DNA from: Cyclobacterium xiamenense
GTDB taxonomy: Bacteria > Bacteroidota > Bacteroidia > Cytophagales > Cyclobacteriaceae
Direction: 5' to 3'
Assembly (NCBI RefSeq): GCF_009467825.1
Contig: NZ_WIOK01000020.1
Coordinates: 55,528-119,527 of the forward strand
DNA: 64,000 bases
Under the pieces are notes generated by a model. It saw nothing but the letters and a program-made list of their open reading frames with translations. It had not been told where the DNA came from and ran no database searches. A program made the translations under genes and the position numbers. Positions 57,808 to 64,000 of this stretch are shown in pieces; within the stretch, counting starts at the first letter, position 1, and every line of letters starts with the position of its first letter.

Positions 57808-60800
57808 ATGCACCTCAACCCCCTGAAACCACGAAAAGCCCTTAACAAGGCCTTTTTAAAAGTAAAACCGAACCGGAAGGAGATCGAAGCGTTCAAGGCC
57901 AATTTGATCCAGCTGCTGGATCGGACCAACGATACCGAATCGGAGGAGTTTCATAAAAACCTGGTCAGTGATTTTCTCAAAAAGACCTACTACGAGCCCC
58001 GGCATTTTATCAATACCAAGGGCAGAAACGACCTGGTCATCCACAACGGGGAGAAGGCCTCCAGTACGGTCGGCGTCATCATCGAAGCCAAAAAGCCTAC
58101 CAATAAAAACGAAATGGTCCGCAAGGAGGACCTAAACGCTAAGGCTTTTCAGGAGCTGGTGCTGTACTACCTACGGGAGCGGATCACACAGGGCAACCTC
58201 GAAACCCGGCACCTGATCGTCACCAATATCAACGAGTGGTTTATCTTCGATGCCACCACCTTTGACCGGCTTTTTGCCCAAAACAAAAAGCTGGTCCAGC
58301 AATTTACCGAGTTTGAGGCCGGCCGCCTGGCGGATACCCGGACGGATTTTTTCTACAAGCAGATCGCCGAGCCATTTATCGCCGGCATCGATTCCGAGAT
58401 CGATTTTACCTATTTCAACATCCAGGAGTACCAAAAGCCCCTGCGGAATGCCGATAAGGCAGACGACAACAAGTTAATTGCCCTCTTTAAGCTGCTCTCT
58501 CCGGAGCACCTGCTCAAACTGCCCTTTACCAACGATAGCAACAGCCTGGACAAACGTTTTTACAGCGAGCTATTGCACATCATCGGCCTGACGGAAACGA
58601 AGGAAGGCAGTAAAAAACTGATCGGACGAAACAAGCCCGGAGAGCGCCATACCGGAACCCTGCTCGAGGACACCATTATCCAGCTGGACAGCCTGGACAA
58701 GCTCAGCCGGTTAGACCGCCCCAGCCAATTTGGTAACAGCCACGAGGAACAGCTATTCAATGTCGCGCTCGAGCTGAGCATTACCTGGATCAACCGGATC
58801 CTATTTTTAAAACTATTGGAAGCCCAACTGATCACCTACCACAAGGGGGATACATCGTATTCCTTTCTCAACCTGGACAAGATCAAAAACTACGATCACC
58901 TCAATGGCTTGTTTTTCCAGGTGCTGGCGCGAAAGCACGAAGACCGGAACGAAGACGTGATCCGGGTATTTGAGAAAGTGCCCTACCTAAACTCCTCCCT
59001 GTTTGAGCCGACGGATATTGAGCAGGACACCCTTTTTATCAGCAACCTGCGGGACGATAAGACCATTCCGATTATCCCCAAAACCGTACTGAAAGACCGG
59101 CAAGGGAAAACGCGTACCGGTCAGCTCAATACGCTCGAGTACCTCTTTGAGTTTCTGAATGCCTACGATTTTAGCAGCGAGGGCTCCGAGGAGATCCAGG
59201 AAGAAAACAAATCGCTGATCAATGCTTCGGTGCTTGGATTGATCTTCGAAAAAATCAACGGCTACAAGGACGGTTCCTTTTTCACACCCGGTTTTATCAC
59301 CATGTACATGTGCCGGGAAACCATCCGCAAAGCCGTGGTACAAAAATTTAATGAGACCAAGGGCTGGAACTGTACCGACTTGGAAGCGCTTTACGATAAG
59401 ATCGAGGACCGGGACGAAGCGAATGCCATCGTCAACAGCCTAAAGATCTGCGATCCGGCCGTCGGTTCTGGCCACTTTTTGGTGTCGGCGCTGAACGAAA
59501 TGCTGGCCGTCAAGAACGACCTGAAGATCCTGCAGGACCGGGACGGCAAGCGCCTGAAGGAATACCAGGTGGAAGTCGTCAACGATGAATTGATCGTCAC
59601 CGACGAAGACGGCGAATTATTTGACTACAACCCCAATAATAAAGAACGGCAGCGGATCCAGGAAGCACTTTTCCACGAAAAGCAAACCATTATCGAAAAC
59701 TGCCTTTTCGGCGTAGACATCAACCCCAACTCCGTCAAGATCTGCCGCCTGCGCCTCTGGATCGAACTACTCAAAAACGCCTACTATAAGAACCCCACCG
59801 AACTCGAAACACTCCCAAACATCGATATCAATATCAAATGCGGCAACTCCCTGGTGAGCCGCTTTGCCATCGATGCCGACCTAAGCCAGGCGCTGAAAAA
59901 AAGCAAGTGGTCCATCGATAGCTACCGCATAGCCGTGGACACCTACCGCAATGCCGAAAGCAAGGAGCAGAAAAAGGAAATGAAGCGGCTGATCGCCGAT
60001 ATCAAATCCGATTTCCGCAGCGAGATTGCCAAAAACGACCCCAAGATCAAGCGCAAAGCCCAGCTGGCCGGCGAGCTGTACAACCTGACCATGCAGCAAA
60101 GCATGTTCGACGAAGACCCCAAGCAGAAAAAACAACGCCTGGCCCGGGTAGCCAAACTGGAAGAAAGCCTAACCAAGCTCGAAACCGAAATAGAAGCAAT
60201 CAAAGCCAACAAAATATTTGAAGACGCTTTTGAATGGCGCTTTGAATTTCCCGAGGTGTTGAATGAACATGGGGATTTTGTGGGGTTCGATGTAGTGATT
60301 GGTAATCCACCGTATTTTTCAATGTCCAAGCTCAAAGAACAGGCAGACTATTTTTCAATGGCGGGGTTTGAAACCTATTCCAAAGGCTCAGACATCTATT
60401 GCCTTTTTTATGAACTAGGTTCAAGAATTCTGATGAACCATGGATTTTTAACCTACATCACTTCCAATTCCTGGCTTAGAGCTATCTATGGTCAATTATT
60501 GAAAGCATTCTTTATGAAAAGCATGCAACCCATTTCACTATTGAATATTGAAGACATACAAATATTCGAAGAAGCTACCGTAGAATCAAATATCATAACC
60601 TTACAGAAAAGAACGCTTACGGACACCTTTTTGGTTGTGAACCTGGCTGATGACTATGCATTGGGTACTTCACTATCCGATTATTTCGAATTGAACCATT
60701 TCGAATTCGCAGTGCCAAATACCTCCGAGTGGTTTATTGGTAATCAGGCAGAGGGCTATCTCAAAGTAAAAATTGAAACACAAGGAAAGCAATTAAAAGG

Positions 60801-61569
60801 GTTTGATCTACGTATTAATTTTGGAATTAAAACTGGATTTAATGCAGCATTTATCATTGATGAAAAGAAGAAAAATGAATTTCTGCAACTTGACCCAAAG
60901 AACGAAGAGATAATTAAGCCAATTTTGCGAGGGCGAGATTTGAAAAAATACAGTTATGAATTTGAAAATATTTATCTAATCAACTCACACAACGGTCTGA
61001 AATCATCGGAGTTGAAAAGAATAGATGTAGAGAAAGAATATCCAGCAATATTCGAGTATTTCAAAACATTTTTACCAAAGGTGCAAAGCAGATATGACCA
61101 AGGAGATCATTGGACAAATCTTCGAAATTGTGCATATTTAGAAGATTTTGAAAAACCAAAAATTGTATGGGGAGAAATTTCGGATAAACCTAAGTTTGCT
61201 TTCGATGACGAAGGGTATTATGCCGAAGCCACCACCTTTTTGATGACCGGAGAGAAACTAAAATTTTTATTGGCAATACTCAATTCAAAGGTATCAGAGT
61301 GGTATTTTAACCTTATCGGCACCACAACAGGAATGGGGACAAACCGATGGAAAAAATACAAAATAGAATTATTGCCAATAAAATTACCCTCTGAAAACGA
61401 AGAGCACAAAATTGAAATCCTTGTCGATAAAATACTAGCTATCAAAAAACAAAATCCTAGTTCCGATACCACCGATCTTGAAAACCAAATCGACCAATTG
61501 GTTTATCAGCTTTATGAGTTGACGGATGAGGAGATTAAAATCATAGAAGGGAACTACACTGTACGATAA
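57808..61569 (+). CDS. Type IIG restriction-modification enzyme (Eco57I-like), mosaic composition
   Basis: A 1253-residue single-chain enzyme. An N-terminal PD-(D/E)XK nuclease is indicated by Asp75 and Glu93-x-Lys95 (GRNDLVIHN ... GVIIEAKKP). A helical linker follows. The N6-adenine methyltransferase has motif I at residue 549 (DPAVGSGHFLVSALNE) and motif IV NPPY at 833-836 (VVIGNPPYFSMSK). The C-terminal part after about residue 810 (target recognition and coiled end) is AT-rich, whereas the first two thirds are as GC-rich as the core genome. The switch lies near 60235-60300. It probably methylates and cuts at a defined asymmetric site. No separate methyltransferase or specificity gene. Confidence 0.9.
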   Translation: MHLNPLKPRKALNKAFLKVKPNRKEIEAFKANLIQLLDRTNDTESEEFHKNLVSDFLKKTYYEPRHFINTKGRNDLVIHNGEKASSTVGVIIEAKKPTNKNEMVRKEDLNAKAFQELVLYYLRERITQGNLETRHLIVTNINEWFIFDATTFDRLFAQNKKLVQQFTEFEAGRLADTRTDFFYKQIAEPFIAGIDSEIDFTYFNIQEYQKPLRNADKADDNKLIALFKLLSPEHLLKLPFTNDSNSLDKRFYSELLHIIGLTETKEGSKKLIGRNKPGERHTGTLLEDTIIQLDSLDKLSRLDRPSQFGNSHEEQLFNVALELSITWINRILFLKLLEAQLITYHKGDTSYSFLNLDKIKNYDHLNGLFFQVLARKHEDRNEDVIRVFEKVPYLNSSLFEPTDIEQDTLFISNLRDDKTIPIIPKTVLKDRQGKTRTGQLNTLEYLFEFLNAYDFSSEGSEEIQEENKSLINASVLGLIFEKINGYKDGSFFTPGFITMYMCRETIRKAVVQKFNETKGWNCTDLEALYDKIEDRDEANAIVNSLKICDPAVGSGHFLVSALNEMLAVKNDLKILQDRDGKRLKEYQVEVVNDELIVTDEDGELFDYNPNNKERQRIQEALFHEKQTIIENCLFGVDINPNSVKICRLRLWIELLKNAYYKNPTELETLPNIDINIKCGNSLVSRFAIDADLSQALKKSKWSIDSYRIAVDTYRNAESKEQKKEMKRLIADIKSDFRSEIAKNDPKIKRKAQLAGELYNLTMQQSMFDEDPKQKKQRLARVAKLEESLTKLETEIEAIKANKIFEDAFEWRFEFPEVLNEHGDFVGFDVVIGNPPYFSMSKLKEQADYFSMAGFETYSKGSDIYCLFYELGSRILMNHGFLTYITSNSWLRAIYGQLLKAFFMKSMQPISLLNIEDIQIFEEATVESNIITLQKRTLTDTFLVVNLADDYALGTSLSDYFELNHFEFAVPNTSEWFIGNQAEGYLKVKIETQGKQLKGFDLRINFGIKTGFNAAFIIDEKKKNEFLQLDPKNEEIIKPILRGRDLKKYSYEFENIYLINSHNGLKSSELKRIDVEKEYPAIFEYFKTFLPKVQSRYDQGDHWTNLRNCAYLEDFEKPKIVWGEISDKPKFAFDDEGYYAEATTFLMTGEKLKFLLAILNSKVSEWYFNLIGTTTGMGTNRWKKYKIELLPIKLPSENEEHKIEILVDKILAIKKQNPSSDTTDLENQIDQLVYQLYELTDEEIKIIEGNYTVR

Positions 61570-61607
61570 AGCTATCTTTATTGTTTATACCATGTTAAGG
61601 AAAAATC

Positions 61608-62141
61608 ATGAACGATATTAGGCCATCTTTACACTACGGTACCTATATAGAGCATGCAAGAACAATTAAACTGGCTGCTGATGAAAACAATAGGGCATTT
61701 TATGAACTAGTAAACAAAGTACCATCTGAAGAAAATCGACTTAAAGGACTTGGTCTTTTCCGTGCTTCATTGCTCATGTATGCGGTTAGTATCGAGCTGA
61801 CGTTAAAAGCTGTAGGGCTTTATGAAGAACGAGAGAATATAAAGTCAGGAAAGGTAGAAACATTTAACGACTTTTTAAAAAAAATCCCGGGTAACGGACA
61901 CGAATTTATTCCCATAATTGATAGATATCGCATTGATCTTGAAAAAGAAGAGCGAGAAATAATTAATCATTTACAAGATTATGCAGTTTGGGCGGGGCGG
62001 TTCCCGTTTCCAATAAAAGATGGCGATATTCGAAAAATTGAATCTATTGAAGGAGCTCATGGACCTTCTCTTTCTTTAGAATATGTGGATAGAATAGATA
62101 AATTTATTGAAAAGCAGGTAAAAAGGATTAATAGTAATTAG
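61608..62141 (+). CDS. Hypothetical helical protein in defence island
   Basis: A 177-residue AT-rich gene 38 bases after the type IIG gene. The sequence is mostly helical, with a hydrophobic middle (LFRASLLMYAVSIELTLKAV) and a conserved-looking YAVWAGRFPFP. Similar W-A-G-R-x-P motifs occur in small proteins near restriction genes, as far as I recall, but I cannot name a family. It has no visible catalytic motif. It may be a partner of the upstream enzyme. Confidence 0.6.
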   Translation: MNDIRPSLHYGTYIEHARTIKLAADENNRAFYELVNKVPSEENRLKGLGLFRASLLMYAVSIELTLKAVGLYEERENIKSGKVETFNDFLKKIPGNGHEFIPIIDRYRIDLEKEEREIINHLQDYAVWAGRFPFPIKDGDIRKIESIEGAHGPSLSLEYVDRIDKFIEKQVKRINSN

Positions 62142-62226
62142 TGGCCGTTAACTTGGGTTTTAAATCCTAGTATCATGGGGATACAGGGTTACCGTAATTC
62201 TTAGTAGAATTTCAGTAAGAACCGCC

Positions 62227-62280
62227 GCTAACGGTCGATTAGCGCAAGGAAAGCCCTGCGCCGATTATTGCGTTATAGCT
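62227..62280. repeat. attC-like imperfect palindrome
   Basis: Outer arms GCTAACG (62227-62233) and CGTTATAGC (62271-62279) flank an inner hairpin, GCGCAAGG (62242-62249) with CCCTGCGC (62254-62261), one mismatch. The layout, with GTTA-type outer boxes and an imperfect inner stem, recalls integron cassette attC sites. The next gene starts 17 bases after it. Confidence 0.4.
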
Positions 62281-62296
62281 AATTTAAAGAACAACT

Positions 62297-63268
62297 ATGC
62301 TTTGGAATAATGAAGAGAAATACATTGAAGTTCCGTATGATAAAGAATCGGACTTAGAGGATGCTGTAAACGAAGTGAAAGACGCTTTGTTTGGTTCAAC
62401 ACGCATTTATCTTGACGACAAGAAAAAAATCGGACAGAAAGGAGGAACTAACAATTTACCTGACGGATATTTAATTGACTTAACCAATAAGCAAGACCCG
62501 AAAATATTTGTGGTTGAAAATGACTTAGCCAGTCATCAACACTTAAAACATATTGCAGTTCAAATACTAGAGTTTTCATTGTCTTTCGAGACTTCCAAAG
62601 TAAAGGTCAAGAACATTATTAAAGAAATGCTTCAAAAGCGACCTGGCGAATGGAAAAATTGTGAGGCGTTTGCAAAAAAGAATGGTTATGAAAATGTAGA
62701 CTATTTACTAGAATCCATAATTCACAAAAAGGACTCCTTCAACGCTTTATTAATAATTGACGAACTTGGAGAGGAATTAGAAACCGTTTTAATTAGTCGT
62801 TTTAAGTTCCCAGTAGAGGTTACGACACTGAAAAGATACAAATCGGAAAGTGGTAAACTACTTTATGAATTTGAACCATTTCTTAATGAAGTAACAGAGG
62901 ATACAGAAAAAGTTGACATTTCGGACATTGACACTATTGTAATTCCTGCAAGAGAAGACGGATTTAAAGAAGTTTTTATTGATGAAAATTGTTGGTATGC
63001 TATCCGTCTAAATTCGTCAATGATTCCAAAAATAAAATACATTGCCGCTTATCAAGTTGCTCCGATTTCAGCGATAACTCATATGGCAGAGATAAAGTCG
63101 ATTGAACAATGGAAAGACACGAATAAATATATTCTTCATTTTACTGAACCAGCGGAGAAAATAAAAAAAGTGCCTTTAGGAACAAGTAAAGGGAAAGCAC
63201 CTCAAAGTCCTAGATATTCGTCAAGAGAAAGGATTTTGAATGCAAAATCACTTGACAATGTATTTTAA
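62297..63268 (+). CDS. Predicted PD-(D/E)XK nuclease-like protein
   Basis: A 323-residue AT-rich gene. Near residues 55-80, GGTNNLPDGYLIDL and PKIFVVENDLASHQHLKHIA resemble the D-x(n)-E-x-K core of restriction-like nucleases, with Asn in place of Lys (E-N). The helical segment after it and IDELGEELETVLISRF fit the same type of hypothetical proteins often seen near restriction genes. The C-terminal 150 residues are unknown. No Shine-Dalgarno is visible, but the attC-like palindrome lies right upstream, so it may be a mobile gene cassette. Confidence 0.6.
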   Translation: MLWNNEEKYIEVPYDKESDLEDAVNEVKDALFGSTRIYLDDKKKIGQKGGTNNLPDGYLIDLTNKQDPKIFVVENDLASHQHLKHIAVQILEFSLSFETSKVKVKNIIKEMLQKRPGEWKNCEAFAKKNGYENVDYLLESIIHKKDSFNALLIIDELGEELETVLISRFKFPVEVTTLKRYKSESGKLLYEFEPFLNEVTEDTEKVDISDIDTIVIPAREDGFKEVFIDENCWYAIRLNSSMIPKIKYIAAYQVAPISAITHMAEIKSIEQWKDTNKYILHFTEPAEKIKKVPLGTSKGKAPQSPRYSSRERILNAKSLDNVF

Positions 63269-63359
63269 AAAAGAAAAACTAAGCCATAATACTGTAGATG
63301 CGATAATTGCTTCCTATCGTCAGCAACTACGCATATACGAACCGTTACCGGTCATTCAA

Positions 63360-63680
63360 TCATTCCGGTGATTCCACCGAAAAGATATAATACAAGTCTA
63401 CCGGCTTTTTGGTATCGCCGGTCTTGCAGATCAGCGCAGTTTGGTTCTTTTCGTCTTTCTCTATCCGATAGCTACCTCCCAGCCGCCGGTGGTTACGCTG
63501 CGGGTAGTGGTCTACCGTGTTTTGCCAGTAGCGGATAAATCCGTCTATGTCGTCCGCGAATTTGATCGCTTCTTTCAGGATACCGCGGCAGGCAAGGGCA
63601 TATTCGCCCTTGCTGCGGTCTTTGTTGATTTCTTTTAATTGTAGCTTGCTTATCCTTGTTTTCGTTACAGGGTTACAGAA
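63360..63680 (-). pseudogene. Coding remnant without a start codon
   Basis: The minus strand is open for 106 codons, ending with TGA at 63360-63362, and reads as a convincing protein (EINKDRSKGEYALACRGIL, HYPQRNHRRLGG, KKPVDLYYIFSVESPE). No ATG, GTG or TTG start is present. ATA at 63651-63653 lies where a start would fit, one base from ATG. An in-frame TAA at 63681-63683 separates it from the upstream frame. Family unknown. Confidence 0.5.
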
Positions 63681-63905
63681 TTAGTTATCGATTTTCCAAT
63701 TGGCAGAGAAATGACCCAGCCATAATATATCGAAGGGCGTGATACGATCTTTTTTGGCCTCGATTTTGACGAAAGAGTATCCCTCGTGGTGTTGGATAAC
63801 GCCTAGCCGGTAGCGCCTGGCAAAAATGGAGAAAGGTTTGATTGAACGGAGCGTTTTGTGTTTTTTTAAGTCAAACAATAAGCCAAAATGGCGCAAGGGT
63901 TTATA
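63681..63905 (-). pseudogene. 3' end of a gene cut by the insertion sequence
   Basis: The minus strand encodes about 74 residues ending at TAA 63681-63683 (ARRYRLGVIQHHEGYSFVKI, FDILWLGHFSANWKIDN). The reading frame continues into the IS3 end, which only by chance supplies an ATG. The real 5' part is probably beyond the insertion sequence. Family unknown. Confidence 0.45.
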
Positions 63906-64000
63906 ATACTCCCCAAAATTGAGACCAGAGGTTAAGTTAAAAAAAACGATTAAATTTAACCTTATGAACAAGCAAACAAGGAGGAAGTTTTCCGCAGAAT
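63906..64000 (+). mobile_element. Left end of an IS3-family insertion sequence
   Basis: The CTCCCCAAAATTGAGACC stretch from about 63909 is typical of IS3-family terminal repeats, and the transposase start follows about 50 bases later. The exact first base and any target duplication cannot be set, because the other end lies outside the window. Confidence 0.65.
63964..64000 (+). CDS. IS3-family transposase OrfA, N-terminal fragment
   Basis: Twelve codons remain before the window edge: MNKQTRRKFSAE, which is the standard start of IS3 OrfA (family form K-x-R-R-K-F-x-x-E-F-K). It would be followed by the HTH and OrfB integrase outside the window. The AGGAGG-like bases inside codons 6-7 are part of the gene. 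Confidence 0.75.
   Translation, partial: MNKQTRRKFSAE

Noticed and set aside
57808..61569. BREX PglX or type I HsdM methyltransferase
   Set aside because: The N-terminal nuclease core D75-E93-K95 in the same chain, and no other BREX or hsd genes nearby, favour type IIG.
61608..62141. HEPN ribonuclease for the 177-residue protein
   Set aside because: No R-x4-6-H motif was found, so the resemblance is only helical content.
63441..63638. 65-codon plus-strand frame at the right end
   Set aside because: It is the shadow of the minus-strand coding-like remnant, which shows far better protein character.

Overview
The window comes from a Bacteroidota chromosome of moderate GC. The taxonomic evidence is a PorP/SprF protein paired with a giant SprB-repeat protein that ends in a gliding-motility/type IX sorting domain, an M56 peptidase fused to TonB-type and plug-type domains, a bacterial GH3-family enzyme, a VapB/VapC pair of the type common in this phylum, and weak Shine-Dalgarno sites. 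A marine or soil polysaccharide degrader (Flavobacteriia or Cytophagia) is the best guess; the genus cannot be read from this sequence.

Layout. 0.4-6.7 kb: a BCCT-type transporter overlapping a GH113-like lipoprotein, then a TspO-like protein, an MFS exporter and a GH3-family enzyme on the minus strand. 6.9-10.7 kb: a tight operon of a small six-helix membrane protein (possible ECF S component), a phosphoribosyltransferase, a TonB-dependent receptor and a Tat-exported aldo/keto reductase, which looks like uptake and salvage of an unknown small molecule. 10.8-13.0 kb: a BASS-family symporter and GAPDH. 13.1-20.0 kb: carbohydrate genes, namely a ceramidase-like protein, a sulfatase with a Tat-exported propeller protein, and a CE15 glucuronoyl esterase overlapping a Tat-signal mannonate dehydratase. 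20.2-23.7 kb: the M56 fusion protein and an orphan HTH protein. 23.9-33.0 kb: housekeeping genes (tRNA-Arg, sucC, a LolD-type ATPase, accA, lipid-related genes, tyrS). 33.2-42.0 kb: a second CE15 esterase, then PorP/SprF with its 2169-residue SprB-like partner. 42.1-49.4 kb: a haem c lipoprotein divergent from a GH2 / aldose epimerase / SMP-30 operon.

49.4-50.05 kb is a non-coding tandem repeat bounded by hairpins. 50.1-51.8 kb holds a geranylgeranyl-reductase-like flavoprotein and an unknown protein. 52.0-56.5 kb is a five-gene sugar-oxidation cluster (HUMPS-family decarboxylase/aldolase, MDR dehydrogenase, SDR, TIM-barrel isomerase, SMP-30 lactonase) that matches no complete pathway I know.

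From 56.9 kb to the end the DNA is an accessory/defence island. It holds VapBC, a single-chain type IIG restriction-modification enzyme whose last third changes abruptly to AT-rich composition at the NPPY motif, two AT-rich genes of unknown role (one nuclease-like and preceded by an attC-like palindrome), gene remnants, and the left end of an IS3-family insertion sequence cut by the window edge.

The carbohydrate parts fit together as degradation of sulfated and glucuronoyl-decorated polysaccharides. CE15 frees glucuronoyl ester links and mannonate dehydratase belongs to uronate catabolism. Sulfatase, GH2 and GH113 act on chains, and the epimerase, lactonases and dehydrogenases process released sugars. 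No SusC/SusD pair, polysaccharide-utilisation regulator or CRISPR array was seen.
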